A DNA stretch of 64,000 nucleotides. Source: Pseudooceanicola spongiae. Its GTDB lineage: Bacteria > Pseudomonadota > Alphaproteobacteria > Rhodobacterales > Rhodobacteraceae. Position numbers and translations under genes: made by a program. The notes below the pieces were generated by a model. It was not told the DNA's origin, did no database searches, and saw nothing but the letters and a program-made list of their open reading frames with translations. Location of the stretch: assembly GCF_014899185.1 (NCBI RefSeq), contig NZ_CP045201.1:2767501-2831500 (forward strand). The letters run 5' to 3'. The stretch's first letter is position 1. The number at the start of each line of letters is the position of its first letter. Positions 54,376 to 64,000 of the stretch are shown here, in pieces.

Positions 54376-54589
54376 TCTGAACGCCTGCCTCGCTATATGA
54401 TACTGACGTTTATTAGCGTCAATTCAGGCAGGAAAGGGGCAGTGGACGGACAATAAAGCGGTTTTGTCTGGGATCGTTGAAGGCAGAGAAACGGTGAAAC
54501 AATACCCCAGCGAAACAGAAACAACCGATGTCGGTATCGCGTCGGTATCTGAACGGTATCTGAACGGTGCGAAAACCGGGCAATCGCGG
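54376..54589. other. Gap between the LysR gene and an upstream hypothetical gene
   Basis: 214 bp carrying the 11-bp repeat cluster C and a pyrimidine-rich stretch on the minus strand. It should contain the lysR-type promoter, but no clear -35/-10 pair was found. Open frames here only read through the repeats. Confidence 0.5.
54532..54571. repeat. Iteron-like repeat cluster, copy C
   Basis: CGGTATC starts at 54532, 54543 and 54554, and a degenerate copy (CGGTGCG) starts at 54565, exactly 11 bp apart. The spacers are GCGT, TGAA and TGAA. It is nearly identical to copy B inside mutL over about 40 bp. It lies about 155-195 bp upstream of the LysR gene start. Confidence 0.8.
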
Positions 54590-54988
54590 CTAGGCCTGCG
54601 GCAGGGTTTCGACACAATGACGGCGAAAGGCGCGCTTGAGCATGTCGAGCTCGGCGCGCAGCAACAGCACTTCGGTGTGCAGCGTGTCGCCCAGCACATC
54701 GCCCGACAGGATGGCGAAGGCGTTGAGCACGGCATTGGAGGGACGGTGGCGGATCAGAAAGACCTGCACGCCGTCGGCAATAGACTCGGCCGGGATCGGA
54801 ATGACGATGGCGTATTCGCCGGGTGTCTCAAGCGCCTCAACCGTGACGCCGCGGATCGGGGCATCGTGCAACAGCACCTCGATCTCGGTTCCGGCGACGT
54901 CGGTCTCGGGGCCGGCACCGGGCAGGACCAGCAGCCCTTCCCACTTGCCCGCGTGCAGGCGGGTCTTGGTCAGTGTCGCGTCAGGCAC
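54590..54988 (-). CDS. Conserved hypothetical protein, 132 aa
   Basis: A soluble protein with no signal peptide or known domain. It begins MPDATLTKTRLHAGKWEGLLVL and ends with a basic, leucine-rich helix (LDMLKRAFRRHC). It is probably part of a run with the DUF6478-like gene 30 bp upstream. I recognise it only as a Rhodobacteraceae-style hypothetical. Confidence 0.65.
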   Translation of the reverse strand: MPDATLTKTRLHAGKWEGLLVLPGAGPETDVAGTEIEVLLHDAPIRGVTVEALETPGEYAIVIPIPAESIADGVQVFLIRHRPSNAVLNAFAILSGDVLGDTLHTEVLLLRAELDMLKRAFRRHCVETLPQA

Positions 54989-55018
54989 GGCGGCGTCTCC
55001 TGCTTGTGATGCATCCTG

Positions 55019-55792
55019 TCACAGCTCGGCACGGGGGCGGCGGCACAGGGTCACATCCCTCAGTATCAGTTCGTTCATCGCGGGGTCTTTAAAGATCAGA
55101 TCGACCCAAGCCTTTTCGATCCGCTTTTCGTTGATATTGGTATAGGCGAGGTCGAATTCCACCATCACCTCATCCTCGCTCAGCGGCAGCTGCAGAACGA
55201 TCTGTTCGGTGTTGGGGCCGTGCTTGATGTTGAGCCGGGCAAACAGGTCGACCGGTTTTTCCATCTGCACGGCGGTGTCCAGCCGGATCAGGTGGCGCCG
55301 TCGCAGCCCGTCGATCGCGGCCTGCGGCAGGTCGATGGCGATCGACAGGAAGGTGCCCGAAAAGGCAAAGACATCCATGCGCAGCGCAAAGGGCGCGAGG
55401 TCACTTTCGCGGAAATTGCGCACCTGCCTCAGAGAGATCTCGGAGGCGTCACAGTCGTGAAACACGCCGACCTCGTCGCCCAGCACCTCGCCGGAATGCA
55501 CCGAGGCGAGGCCGGATTTCGGCAGCGGCGCCCGCCAGAGCTGGGGACGCCAGCCCCAGTCCGCGTCAAAGGGGACGTGAAATGCGCTGGAGCCGATGGC
55601 GGGCAGCGCGAGGCGGCTGTCGGCGACATAGATCAGATGGTCGAGTTCGTCGCGCAGGGTGCGGGCCTGCGCCCATTGGCCGCGCAATCGCGACAGATGG
55701 CACCACTCGGCCTGGGAGGCGCGGTCGCGCCAGCGCAGCAGTTCGCGCCGTGCCACCCATCTGCCCAGAACCGACCTGTCCGATTTTGCCAT
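55019..55792 (-). CDS. DUF6478-like hypothetical protein
   Basis: A 257-aa protein starting MAKSDRSVLGRWVARRELLRWRD, with a basic N-terminal helix and a beta-rich middle (AFHVPFDADWGWRPQLWRAPL). From memory it resembles DUF6478 of Rhodobacteraceae; the function is unknown. There is no signal peptide or membrane helix. The ATG at 55792 is preferred over the long frame start at 55939, with a GGCGGGG sequence upstream. Confidence 0.72.
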   Translation of the reverse strand: MAKSDRSVLGRWVARRELLRWRDRASQAEWCHLSRLRGQWAQARTLRDELDHLIYVADSRLALPAIGSSAFHVPFDADWGWRPQLWRAPLPKSGLASVHSGEVLGDEVGVFHDCDASEISLRQVRNFRESDLAPFALRMDVFAFSGTFLSIAIDLPQAAIDGLRRRHLIRLDTAVQMEKPVDLFARLNIKHGPNTEQIVLQLPLSEDEVMVEFDLAYTNINEKRIEKAWVDLIFKDPAMNELILRDVTLCRRPRAEL

Positions 55793-55965
55793 GATCCCCG
55801 CCGTCGTTACCCGTATCCGCTGCCGCAGCGCGTCTGCGATTTCCCTGCAAGTCCGGGCGGTTGGGCACAGAGCGCGCGCTGCTTGCCCGGACATAGGGGC
55901 AAGCATAGGCGCAAAAGGTTGACTGAAACAAACGGGCAAACGGATCGGGGTGGATTTTTCGCGGC

Positions 55966-56661
55966 TCAGCCTGCTTTGGCGGCGACCTCGGCCGGGGCTG
56001 GCAGTTTGGGGCTTTTCGCGCGCATGGTTTTCGCCATGTCGAGGATCAGCGCCCGCCCGCCCTTGTCGGCGACGGTGCTGCCCTCAGGCCCGTAGGCGGC
56101 GACAGAGACCAGATATCCGTTGAGCAGGAAGGCCCCGCGCCATTGCCGCGGATCGGCACCGGGGGCGAAGGTATCGCCGCCCTTGGCCAGATGCAGCAGC
56201 CGGACCGCGGTCACGTCTTCGGCCGAGAGGACATCGCTGCGGGGAAATTCCGCCGAGAGCGTGCGCGCATCGGCCAGATCGCCGGGGCCCTCAAAGGGGG
56301 TGACAGTCACGGTCATCAGAGCCAGCGCGACAGGCGTGCCGATCTGACCACCGCTGAGGATATCGCAGCGCGCCAGCAGGGCAAAGCCGTAGCGGCTGCG
56401 TTTCTTGAGGCTGCGTCCTTCGATGCAATAGCCCGCCGGACCATGGATCGCGACATCGCCGCCCGCCACTTCGGCGCTGCCGAGCACGGAGCCGGAGTTG
56501 CGGTTCACACTGGACAGAAAGCCGAGCGCCTGACCGTTGTCTTCGCGCGCAATCGCACCGGAGGTGCCGGGGGCTTCGCAGCCCGCCAGCAGCGCCAGCG
56601 TCATCAGCAGAGCGGCCGGGCGAAAGATTCGCCCGGCGTTTATCCGATCAAAGATCGGCAT
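55966..56661 (-). CDS. Putative outer-membrane lipoprotein downstream of ilvD
   Basis: A 231-aa protein with a lipoprotein signal peptide ending in LLAGC (Cys about residue 28). The mature part has no domain I recognise. Cys residues at AGYCIEG and ARCDIL may form a disulfide. Similar genes beside ilvD are sometimes mislabelled as sugar acid dehydratases. Its ATG lies 14 bp inside the ilvD end, so the two are translationally coupled. Confidence 0.72.
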   Translation of the reverse strand: MPIFDRINAGRIFRPAALLMTLALLAGCEAPGTSGAIAREDNGQALGFLSSVNRNSGSVLGSAEVAGGDVAIHGPAGYCIEGRSLKKRSRYGFALLARCDILSGGQIGTPVALALMTVTVTPFEGPGDLADARTLSAEFPRSDVLSAEDVTAVRLLHLAKGGDTFAPGADPRQWRGAFLLNGYLVSVAAYGPEGSTVADKGGRALILDMAKTMRAKSPKLPAPAEVAAKAG

Positions 56662-58405
56662 AGATATGTTTCTCGGCCTTGCCACCGGGGTGCGTCACGG
56701 CCCCAAGGTAGGTGCTGCCGACCAGCTGAGCGTATTTCCACAGCGCGCCCGAGGCATAGATCGTCTCGCGCGGGCCAGCCCATTCGGCTTTGCGCTTGGC
56801 GAACTCTTCGTCCGACAGGTCAACGTCGATGGTGCCCTTGATGGCGTCCAGCGTGATCATGTCGCCGTCTTTCAGCAGGGCGATGGGGCCGCAATGTGCC
56901 GCCTCAGGGCCGACGTGACCGACGCAGAAACCGCGTGTTGCGCCCGAGAAGCGGCCGTCGGTGATCAGCGCGACCTTCTTGCCCATGCCCTGACCGGACA
57001 GCGCCGCCGTGGTCGCCAGCATTTCCCGCATCCCCGGACCGCCCGAGGGGCCCTCGTTGCGGATGACGATGACGTCGCCGACCGCGTAGGAGCGGTTCTG
57101 CACGGCTTCAAAGGCGTCTTCTTCGCATTCGAACACGCGCGCCGGGCCGGTGAAGACCTGCTCTTCGGGGGTCATGCCCGCGACCTTCACGATGGCGCCT
57201 TCGGGGGCGATGTTGCCCTTGAGGCCGACAACGCCGCCGGTCTTGGTGATCGGGGTCGCGATGGAGTGGATGACCTTGCCGTCGGCTTCGCGGGTGACCT
57301 TGTCGATCTCCTCGCCGATGGAATAACCCGAGGCGGTCATGCAATCGCGGTAGATCAGGCCAGCTTTGTCGAGCTCTTTCAGCACGACGGGCACGCCGCC
57401 GGCCTCGTAGAGGTCTTTTGCCACGTAATCGCCACCCGGTTTCAGGTTCACGAAATAGGGGGTGTCGCGGAAGATGTCGCAGACGTCGGTCAGGTCGAAA
57501 TCGATCCCGGCCTCATGCGCGATGGCGGGCAGGTGCAGACCGCCGTTGGTCGACCCGCCGGTGCAGGCGACGACGCGGGCGGCGTTGATCAGCGATTCCT
57601 TGGTGACGATGTCACGGGCGCGGATGTTCAGCTCAAGCAGGCGCATGACGGCACGGCCCGAGGCCTCGCCGTACTGATCGCGGCTCTCATAGGGGGCGGG
57701 CATGCCGGAGGAGTTGAACAGCGCGAGGCCGATCGCCTCAGAGACACACGCCATGGTGTTGGCGGTGAACTGGCCACCGCAGGCGCCCGACGACGGGCAG
57801 GCGACGCGTTCCAGCATGTCGAGCGCGGCCGAAGAGAGCTCGTGGTTCTGGTGGCGACCGACGGCTTCGAACATGTCCTGCACGGTCAGATCGCGCGAGC
57901 GGAAGTCGGCGGGGATCTCTTCGACCTGCGGCGCTTTGCCGGGCAGGATCGAGCCACCATAGATGAAGACGGACGGCACGTTCAGACGCACCATGGCCAT
58001 CATCATGCCCGGCAGCGATTTGTCGCAGCCCGCAAGGCCGACGATGGCGTCATAGCAGTGGCCGCGCATCGTCAGCTCGACCGTGTCGGCGATGGCTTCG
58101 CGCGAGGCGAGCGAGGAGCGCATGCCCTCGTGGCCCATGGCGATGCCGTCGGTGACGGTGATGGTGGTGAATTCGCGGGGCGTGCCCTCGGCGGCCTTCA
58201 CACCCAGTTTCACCGCCTGAGCCTGACGGCTGAGCGCGATATTGCAGGGCGCGGCTTCGTTCCAGCAGGTGGCGACGCCAACCAGGGGCTGGTGAATCTC
58301 TTCTTCCGAAATCCCCATCGCGTAGAGATACGAACGGTGCGGCGCACGGGCCGGACCTTCGGTCACGTGGCGGCTGGGCAATTTGGATTTATCAAACTTT
58401 GTCAT
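56648..58405 (-). CDS. ilvD: IlvD, dihydroxy-acid dehydratase
   Basis: A 585-aa iron-sulfur enzyme that dehydrates 2,3-dihydroxy acids to the 2-keto acids of valine, isoleucine and pantothenate synthesis. Cluster and metal motifs are visible in [11 protein letters not shown] and [16 protein letters not shown], and the C-terminal [11 protein letters not shown] segment completes the active site. The ATG at 58405 follows GGGGGAG; the open frame extends to 58573 but overlaps the divergent CPBP gene. Length is normal. Confidence 0.97.
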   Translation of the reverse strand: MTKFDKSKLPSRHVTEGPARAPHRSYLYAMGISEEEIHQPLVGVATCWNEAAPCNIALSRQAQAVKLGVKAAEGTPREFTTITVTDGIAMGHEGMRSSLASREAIADTVELTMRGHCYDAIVGLAGCDKSLPGMMMAMVRLNVPSVFIYGGSILPGKAPQVEEIPADFRSRDLTVQDMFEAVGRHQNHELSSAALDMLERVACPSSGACGGQFTANTMACVSEAIGLALFNSSGMPAPYESRDQYGEASGRAVMRLLELNIRARDIVTKESLINAARVVACTGGSTNGGLHLPAIAHEAGIDFDLTDVCDIFRDTPYFVNLKPGGDYVAKDLYEAGGVPVVLKELDKAGLIYRDCMTASGYSIGEEIDKVTREADGKVIHSIATPITKTGGVVGLKGNIAPEGAIVKVAGMTPEEQVFTGPARVFECEEDAFEAVQNRSYAVGDVIVIRNEGPSGGPGMREMLATTAALSGQGMGKKVALITDGRFSGATRGFCVGHVGPEAAHCGPIALLKDGDMITLDAIKGTIDVDLSDEEFAKRKAEWAGPRETIYASGALWKYAQLVGSTYLGAVTHPGGKAEKHIYADL

Positions 58406-58508
58406 GGACGCGGCTCCCCCGGAAACTTGGCTGGCTTGGGGATAAATGACCACCGCCGTGCGCACAAGGGCGATTGCGGGCACGAAATCGTGGCGATAGT
58501 TTCGCGCC

Positions 58509-59378
58509 ATGAGCAGAAATGGACAGCGGCACGCACCGCAATGGCAGGATGACCCGGTGGCGCTGTGGCGCACGGTGGCCGGATTCGGGATGTTCGCGGT
58601 GCTCTATGCGGTGCTGCTGACGCTGTGGTTTGTCGGGGCGGCGTCGCTGTTTGGCATGGCCGATCCGGCCCGGCTGGAGCAGGGCACGAGCGCGGGGGCG
58701 ACGCTGCTGTTCCTGGGGTCGTTCACCGCGGCGGTGGTCGCGCTGGTGCTGATGCTGCAGGTGCTGCATGGGCGGGGATTGGCCGGTCTGATCGGGCCAT
58801 GGCCCATGGCTGGCGTGCAGTTTTTCCGTGTCGCGGGGCATGTGGCGCTGTTGCAGGCCATCGTCTGGATCCTGCCGATGCCCGCCGATCTGCGCCCCGA
58901 ACGCTACCTTGGCTTCGGGCCCTGGCTGAGCCTGCTGCCCGTCGCCCTGCCCGCCATCTTCATCCAGATCGCCGCAGAGGAGCTGCTGTTTCGTGGCTAT
59001 CTGCAATCGCGTCTGTCAGCACGGTTTTCCCATCCGATGATCTGGATGGGGCTGCCCTCAGTCCTGTTCGGGCTGCTGCATTATCAGGGCGCGGCGGGCA
59101 GTAACGGGCTGTGGTTCGTGGCGAGTGCGACGCTGTTTGCGCTGGCGGCGGCGGATCTAACGGCGCGTTCGGGCACGCTGGGGCCGGCGCTGGCGCTGCA
59201 TTTCATCAACAACGTCCTCGCCATTTTGGTCGTCGGCTTCGGGGATGAGCTGGGCGGGCTGGCGCTGTATCATCTGCCGGTGACGGCGGCGGACCCGGCG
59301 CTGACACCGCTGATGCCGCTGGACCTTGCGACGACGGTGGTGCTGTGGCTGGCGGCGCGTCTGGCGCTGCGCCGATGA
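58509..59378 (+). CDS. CPBP-family intramembrane protease-like protein 1
   Basis: A 289-aa polytopic membrane protein of the CAAX prenyl protease 2/bacteriocin-processing (CPBP, Abi) family. The catalytic motif is [13 protein letters not shown] (EExxxR), followed by the conserved FGLLH and HFINN histidines. Family members cleave within membranes or serve in bacteriocin immunity; the bacterial substrate is unknown. It overlaps the second CPBP gene by four bases. There are six to eight hydrophobic segments. Confidence 0.9.
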   Translation: MSRNGQRHAPQWQDDPVALWRTVAGFGMFAVLYAVLLTLWFVGAASLFGMADPARLEQGTSAGATLLFLGSFTAAVVALVLMLQVLHGRGLAGLIGPWPMAGVQFFRVAGHVALLQAIVWILPMPADLRPERYLGFGPWLSLLPVALPAIFIQIAAEELLFRGYLQSRLSARFSHPMIWMGLPSVLFGLLHYQGAAGSNGLWFVASATLFALAAADLTARSGTLGPALALHFINNVLAILVVGFGDELGGLALYHLPVTAADPALTPLMPLDLATTVVLWLAARLALRR

Positions 59379-60289
59379 CGCGTGTGCCTGTGGCCTATGC
59401 GCCGCATGCCGCCTTTGCCGCGCCTGCGCGCGCTTCGGCGCAGCTGGGGCGGGTCGTGCTGGGGCTGGTGCTGGTCGAGCTGCTGTTCGACGCCGGGATC
59501 TGGGCCTTTGACGGGCTGCTGGGGCGGCTTGCCCCCGATCTGGCGGAGGCGCTGTTTTTCGGCGACACGGCGCTGGGGCTGGTGGTGCAGCTGGCCTCTT
59601 ACGGGTTGCTGGCGGCGGCGGTCTGGCTGGTCGCGTGGCGACTGCATGATCGCGGCTTTGCCAGCCTGATCGGCCCTGTCGGCGATGTGCGTCGGATGCT
59701 GCCTGCCGCCTTCGCGGCCTCGGGGGCGGTGTTCATGGCGATCCAGCTGTTGCCACCGTGGCTCGACTTTCGCGCGGCCGAGAGCGCCCGCGACATGGGC
59801 GGCTGGCTGGTGGCGCTGCCCTTCGCGCTGGCGGCGCTGCTGGTGCAGACCGGGGCCGAGGAGGTGCTCTATCGCGGCTATGTCCAGCAACAGCTGGCGG
59901 CGCGATTCCGCGCGCCCCTCGTCTGGATGGTGGTGCCGAACCTGTTGTTTGCCGCTGTGCACTGGCAAGACGGTGCGCTGCCCATCGACAACTGGCAGTA
60001 TGTCATCTGGGCCTTCTGCTTTGGTCTGGCGGCGTCCGATCTGACGGCGCGCAGTGGCAACCTCGGGCCGGCGATCGGGTTTCACCTGGCCAATAATGCC
60101 TATGCTTTTCTGTGCTTTGGCGAGGCGGGCGGCCCCGATTCAGGGCTGGCACTGTTTCTGTTTCCAGCCTCCTCGGGGCTGCCCGATCCGATCGTGACCG
60201 ACGCCCCGCTGATCAGTCTGCAACTGGGGATCGAGCTGGCGACCATCGGTCTTGCATGGCTGGCGGTACGCATTGCCATAAGGCGTTGA
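59375..60289 (+). CDS. CPBP-family intramembrane protease-like protein 2
   Basis: A 304-aa paralogue of the preceding protein. Its motifs are EEVLYRGYVQQQL (EExxxR), FAAVH and HLANN, and the segment AASDLTARSGNLGPA matches [15 protein letters not shown] in protein 1. The pair therefore arose by tandem duplication. The start ATG at 59375 lies in the ATGA overlap; the frame extends to 59345 without better signals. It lies 63 bp before accD. Confidence 0.9.
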   Translation: MTRVPVAYAPHAAFAAPARASAQLGRVVLGLVLVELLFDAGIWAFDGLLGRLAPDLAEALFFGDTALGLVVQLASYGLLAAAVWLVAWRLHDRGFASLIGPVGDVRRMLPAAFAASGAVFMAIQLLPPWLDFRAAESARDMGGWLVALPFALAALLVQTGAEEVLYRGYVQQQLAARFRAPLVWMVVPNLLFAAVHWQDGALPIDNWQYVIWAFCFGLAASDLTARSGNLGPAIGFHLANNAYAFLCFGEAGGPDSGLALFLFPASSGLPDPIVTDAPLISLQLGIELATIGLAWLAVRIAIRR

Positions 60290-60352
60290 TTGCAATCTGT
60301 CGCCGAGCCGCTTATTTCAGGCTCGACTGGCAACCCCGGGGGCAAATCGCCG

Positions 60353-61363
60353 ATGAACTGGATCAACAACTACGTCCGGCCGCGCATCAACTCTATCTTT
60401 TCGCGGCGGGAAACGCCCGAGAACCTTTGGACGAAATGCGACAGCTGCGGCACGATGCTGTTCCACAGAGAGTTGAGCGACAATCTGAATGTCTGCACCT
60501 CCTGTGGGCATCACATGGCGATTTCGCCGCGCGACCGTTTCAAGGCGCTGTTCGACGGTGGCATCTTCACCGAAGTCGACGTGCCCGAGCCGGTCAGTGA
60601 CCCGCTGCACTTTCGCGACCAGAAGAAATACCCCGACCGTATGCGTGAGGCCCGCCGCAAGACCGGCGAGGACGAAGCGATGCTGGTCGCTCAGGGCGAG
60701 ATCGGGCGCACGCCCATCGTCGCCACCGCGCAGGACTTTTCCTTCATGGGCGGGTCGATGGGCATGTATGTCGGCAACTCGATCGTTGCCGCCGCCGAAC
60801 GCGCGGTACAGCGTAAATGCCCGCTGGTACTGTTTTCCGCCGCCGGCGGCGCGCGCATGCAGGAAGGCATCCTGAGCCTGATGCAGATGCCGCGCACCAC
60901 GGTTGCGGTGCAGATGCTGAAAGAGGCGGGGCTGCCCTATATCGTCGTGCTGACCCACCCGACCACGGGCGGCGTCACGGCCAGCTACGCGATGCTGGGC
61001 GATGTGCATATTGCCGAGCCGAACGCGCTGATCTGCTTTGCCGGGCCGCGCGTGATCGAACAGACGATCCGCGAAAAGCTGCCCGAAGGCTTCCAGCGCG
61101 CCGAATATCTGCTGGACCACGGCATGCTGGACCGCGTCACCCCGCGCACCGAGATGCGTGAAGAGCTGATCCAGATCACCCGGATGCTGATGGGCCTGCC
61201 GCCCGCCGTGCGCGGTGAGCTCCCCGCGCCGGACCAGACCGAGGCGCTGCCCGAGCCTGTCGCCGCGGCCCCTGCCCCGGCACCGGCCAAGGAGGCCGCA
61301 CCGGCGAAAGCCCCGGCACCTGCCAAGGATGCCCCGAAGGACAAGGCGAAAGACAAGAAGTGA
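60353..61363 (+). CDS. accD: AccD, acetyl-CoA carboxylase carboxyltransferase subunit beta
   Basis: A 336-aa subunit that, with AccA, transfers CO2 from biotin to acetyl-CoA to form malonyl-CoA for fatty acid synthesis. The N-terminal zinc ribbon has Cys 29/32 and 48/51. The carboxyltransferase core includes [11 protein letters not shown] and [10 protein letters not shown]. The C-terminus has an Ala/Pro/Lys-rich tail (about residues 290-336) typical of alphaproteobacteria. It is followed by folC with a GTGA overlap. Confidence 0.96.
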   Translation: MNWINNYVRPRINSIFSRRETPENLWTKCDSCGTMLFHRELSDNLNVCTSCGHHMAISPRDRFKALFDGGIFTEVDVPEPVSDPLHFRDQKKYPDRMREARRKTGEDEAMLVAQGEIGRTPIVATAQDFSFMGGSMGMYVGNSIVAAAERAVQRKCPLVLFSAAGGARMQEGILSLMQMPRTTVAVQMLKEAGLPYIVVLTHPTTGGVTASYAMLGDVHIAEPNALICFAGPRVIEQTIREKLPEGFQRAEYLLDHGMLDRVTPRTEMREELIQITRMLMGLPPAVRGELPAPDQTEALPEPVAAAPAPAPAKEAAPAKAPAPAKDAPKDKAKDKK

Positions 61364-62634
61364 GCGCCCCTTCTTCGGACGCCCTGCTGGAACGGATGAT
61401 GCGGCTGCACCCCAAGGTCATCGACCTTGTGCTGGACCGCGTCTGGCGCCTGCTGGCCGCACTGGATCATCCTGAACAAAAGCTGCCGCCCGTCATTCAT
61501 CTGGCGGGCACCAACGGCAAGGGCTCGACCCAGGCGATGCTGCGCGCCGGGTTCGAGGGGGCGGGGCAATCGGTGCATGCCTATACCTCGCCGCATCTGG
61601 TGCGGTTCCACGAACGCATCCGCCTCAACGGTACGCTGATTTCCGAAGCGGCGCTGAGTGCGCTGCTGGATGAATGTCTGGCCGCCAATGGCCCCGATCC
61701 GATCACCTATTTCGAGATCACCACCTGCGCCGCCATGCTGGGCTTTGCCCGCGCCCCGGCGGACTGGTGCCTGCTGGAAACCGGGCTCGGCGGGCGTCTG
61801 GATGCCACCAATGTGGTGGAGCGTCCGGCGATGACGGTGCTGACCCCGATCTCGATGGATCATGAGAGCTTTCTGGGCGACACGATCGAGAAGATCGCCG
61901 GCGAGAAGGCCGGTATCCTCAAGCGCGGTGTGCCCTGTGTCGTCGCGCCCCAGACCGAGGCCGCGCTGGAGGTCATCGAGGCCCGCGCCGCGCGTCTTGG
62001 CGTGCCGCTGTTCGTGCATGGCCAGCACTGGCATGTCTGGGAAGAACGCGGACGGCTGGTGTTTCAGGACGAGACCGGGCTGCTCGATCTGCCGCTGCCG
62101 CGCCTGCTGGGCGCGCATCAGGTGGCCAACGCCGGGGCCGCCATCGCCGTGCTGCGCCAGCTGGGACAGACCGAGGCCGCCTGCGAAGCCGCCGTGCTGA
62201 ACGCCGAATGGCCCGCGCGCCTGCAACGGCTTCGCAAGGGCCCCCTGGCCGAGATCGCGCCGTTGGCGGAGATCTGGCTGGACGGTGGCCACAATCCCGC
62301 TGCGGGCGAGGCACTGGCCCTGCATCTGAGCGGGCTGGCCAAACGTCCGACGCATATGATCTGCGGCATGCTGAACACCAAGGACGTGCGCGGCTATCTG
62401 CGCCCGCTGGCGCCGCATGTCGAAACGATGACCGCCGTGTCGATCCCCGGTGAGGCCAACACGCTGAGCGCCGAGGACACCGCCACCGCCGCGCGCGACA
62501 GCGGCCTTGAGGCCTTTACCGCCGAAAGCGTCGAGAGCGCGATGCGCCGCATCACCGCGACCTGCCCCGATGCGCGAGTTCTGATCGGTGGATCGCTGTA
62601 TCTGGCGGGAAGGGTGCTGCAAACCAACGCCTGA
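61360..62634 (+). CDS. folC: FolC, bifunctional dihydrofolate synthase/folylpolyglutamate synthase
   Basis: A 424-aa ligase that adds glutamate to dihydropteroate and then to folates. The ATP-binding loop GTNGKGSTQ, the motif [13 protein letters not shown] and the Mur-ligase-like [16 protein letters not shown] are visible. The GTG start at 61360 overlaps the accD stop codon, the usual accD-folC arrangement. It ends about 345 bp before the zapE stop. Confidence 0.95.
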   Translation: MSAPSSDALLERMMRLHPKVIDLVLDRVWRLLAALDHPEQKLPPVIHLAGTNGKGSTQAMLRAGFEGAGQSVHAYTSPHLVRFHERIRLNGTLISEAALSALLDECLAANGPDPITYFEITTCAAMLGFARAPADWCLLETGLGGRLDATNVVERPAMTVLTPISMDHESFLGDTIEKIAGEKAGILKRGVPCVVAPQTEAALEVIEARAARLGVPLFVHGQHWHVWEERGRLVFQDETGLLDLPLPRLLGAHQVANAGAAIAVLRQLGQTEAACEAAVLNAEWPARLQRLRKGPLAEIAPLAEIWLDGGHNPAAGEALALHLSGLAKRPTHMICGMLNTKDVRGYLRPLAPHVETMTAVSIPGEANTLSAEDTATAARDSGLEAFTAESVESAMRRITATCPDARVLIGGSLYLAGRVLQTNA

Positions 62635-62903
62635 CACAGGGCGCCTTGCACCCGTTCCGACAATTGCGATCTTTTTTTGACATGAGCTGCTGCGGCTAAG
62701 CGCCTGTTCCGACTCGGTATTGACGAATCACCCCGGTGAACTGTGGCGAAACTGCGTCGAAATCGATTCGTGCGCTCTTGACCGATTCGCGAAATATCGC
62801 CTAATGTCCCTTTAGATACAGGCATTCTCAGACATCTTACCCATCGCATCGGCAGCCTATCACCGCGATTCGCAAGATGTCACTCAGGCTTGGGACCAAC
62901 GGG
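62635..62903. other. Gap between convergent folC and zapE
   Basis: About 270 bp without a supported gene. A possible rightward promoter TTGACC (62779-62784), 17 bp, CTAATG could make a short RNA ending near the zapE terminator, but the -10 is weak. No intrinsic terminator was found just after folC. Confidence 0.4.
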
Positions 62904-62933
62904 CAAAAACAGGGGGTCGGTTCAACGACCCCC
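62904..62933 (-). terminator. Intrinsic terminator of zapE
   Basis: On the minus strand, GGGGGTCG, loop TTGAAC, CGACCCCC, then TGTTTTTG. An 8-bp perfect GC stem and a T-run, 47 bp after the zapE stop. Confidence 0.85.
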
Positions 62934-62979
62934 GCTCCGTTTCCCGGCCCCGCCTATCGGTTCGCAGAGAGTGGCAAAC

Positions 62980-64000
62980 CTACTTCCCTTCACCCCAGCG
63001 CTTGTCCTGCATTTCGCGCAGACGGCTGGCGGTGCGTTCAAATTCAAACACCCCCTCGCCTTCGAGATAGAGCGTTTCCGGCTCTGACGCGGCAGAACAG
63101 ATCAGGCGCACATGGGCCTCGTACAGCGCGTCGATCAGGGTGACGAAGCGCTTGGCTTCGTTGAAGTTGGAGCGTGACAGCGAGGGAATATTCTCAAGGA
63201 TCAGCACCTTGACCGCATCCGCCACGGCGAGGTAATCGCCCGGCCCCAGCATCGCCCCGCAGAGATCATGAAACCGTGCGCGCCCGACGCCGTTGCGATA
63301 GGCGGGGATCACGACCTCGCGGCCCTTGACCTTGAGCACCAGCGGTTTCGCATCGCCCCCCGTCAGATCCTGCCAGATCGCCTCGATCGCGGCGCGGGCC
63401 TCGGCATTCACCGGCGTGAAATAGACCGGCGAGCCGGAGAGACGGTTCTGGCGATAATCGTTCGGGCTGGCGAGTTCGTGGACCACCAGCCGGTCCTTGA
63501 TCTGGGCGATGAAGGGCAGGAAGAGCTGACGGTTCAGGCCGTTTTTATACAGATCATCGGGCACCCGGTTGGAGGTGGTGACGATGACGACTCCGGCGGC
63601 GAACAGCGCCTCGAACAGGCGTCCGACGATCATCGCATCGGTGATATCGGTGATCTGCATCTCGTCAAAGGCCAGCACCTTGACCTCGGCGGCAACCTTG
63701 GCGGCGACGGGGGCGAGGGAGTCTTCGGTATTGGCCTGACGCGCGGCATGCAGGCCTTCGTGGATTTCCTGCATGAAGGCGTGGAAGTGTACCCGGCGGA
63801 CCGGCACATCGAGGGTTTCGACAAACAGGTCCATCAGCATGGATTTGCCACGCCCGACCCCGCCCCAGAGATAGAGGCCCTTCGGCGGCTCAGGCTCTTT
63901 CGCGCGACGAAAGAAGCCGCGCTTCTGCGGTTCGGCCTGCAGGCCTTCGCAGATGCGGTCGAATTCGGGCAGCACGGCCTGCTGGGCATCATCAGGCTTG
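62980..64000 (-). CDS. zapE: ZapE/AFG1-family cell division ATPase (N-terminus beyond the window)
   Basis: At least 340 aa are present and the reading frame stays open to the right edge, so the first few dozen residues are missing. Walker A is GGVGRGKSML, Walker B is VLAFDEMQ, and the sensor region is TTSNRVPDDLY. The AFG1-like segment RFHDLCGAMLGPGDYLAVA is also present. ZapE binds FtsZ and influences Z-ring stability during division, especially under stress. The first methionine in the visible part is not the true start. Confidence 0.93.
   Translation of the reverse strand, partial: KPDDAQQAVLPEFDRICEGLQAEPQKRGFFRRAKEPEPPKGLYLWGGVGRGKSMLMDLFVETLDVPVRRVHFHAFMQEIHEGLHAARQANTEDSLAPVAAKVAAEVKVLAFDEMQITDITDAMIVGRLFEALFAAGVVIVTTSNRVPDDLYKNGLNRQLFLPFIAQIKDRLVVHELASPNDYRQNRLSGSPVYFTPVNAEARAAIEAIWQDLTGGDAKPLVLKVKGREVVIPAYRNGVGRARFHDLCGAMLGPGDYLAVADAVKVLILENIPSLSRSNFNEAKRFVTLIDALYEAHVRLICSAASEPETLYLEGEGVFEFERTASRLREMQDKRWGEGK

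Noticed and set aside
1..64000. CRISPR arrays, insertion sequences, prophage or integron
   Set aside because: No regularly spaced direct repeats with unique spacers, no transposase, integrase or phage structural gene were found. The 11-bp arrays are too short and regular to be CRISPR.

Overview
The window is a GC-rich stretch of chromosome from an alphaproteobacterium, most likely a Roseobacter-group member of the Rhodobacteraceae. The pointers are the 16S rRNA 5' end and its leader, the style of the rrn promoter (TTGCGG, 17 bp, TAGAAC), the gene families (DUF3775, a DUF6478-like protein, a membrane-anchored FMN glutamate-synthase-like protein, paired CPBP proteases) and the repeated pairing of liv-type transporters with CoA ligases. 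No phage, insertion sequence, integron, CRISPR array or plasmid function was seen. Apart from an AT-rich gene-free patch near 8.9-9.1 kb, it reads as ordinary core chromosome.

Layout. 0-1 kb: the 5' end of a 16S gene running off the left edge, with its boxA leader and promoter. 1-5.3 kb: msrP-msrQ (repair of oxidised periplasmic methionine), a membrane-tethered glutamate-synthase-like protein and a LuxR solo. 5.5-8.7 kb: clpB behind a clear RpoH (heat-shock) promoter, and a small conserved protein. 9.3-13.5 kb: a candidate small RNA with terminator, pyrF, a Nudix hydrolase, dinB, an N-formylglutamate amidohydrolase, tRNA-Val(GAC) and rpmJ. 13.5-25.3 kb: the most distinctive locus. It has eight minus-strand genes: an acyl-CoA ligase, LivG, LivH, a 70-aa membrane protein, LivM, a LivK-type binding protein, LivF and a phenylacetate-CoA-ligase-like protein. 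A hybrid sensor kinase and an OmpR-type regulator are transcribed divergently. I infer import and CoA-activation of an organic acid under control of this two-component pair.

25.3-33.3 kb: an M20 amidohydrolase, DUF3775, mutL-rmuC, the urate oxidase puuD with its cytochrome c domain, and glnK-amtB; several concern nitrogen or purine use. 33.6-40.7 kb: a class A penicillin-binding protein, mlaA-mlaC (outer-membrane lipid asymmetry) and a type I secretion ABC/HlyD pair. 40.9-45.9 kb: a tight ridA-gdpD-acetyltransferase-phhB-mscS run, then a GntR regulator beside its likely operator and a phosphatase-like gene. 46-54 kb: a peroxiredoxin, a ferredoxin reductase-like flavoprotein, rsmD, map, sfsA, a cinA-type gene, an acetyltransferase, an AhpD-like protein, an OmpA-domain protein and a LysR regulator. 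54.6-64 kb: ilvD with downstream hypothetical genes, two adjacent CPBP proteases, accD-folC, and zapE running off the right edge.

The most unusual signal is a repeat no gene explains. Four copies of a 7-mer (CGGTATC, read as GATACCG on the other strand) are spaced exactly 11 bp apart. The cluster occurs at three sites: the livG-livH gap, upstream of the lysR gene, and inside mutL, where it is translated within the variable linker.
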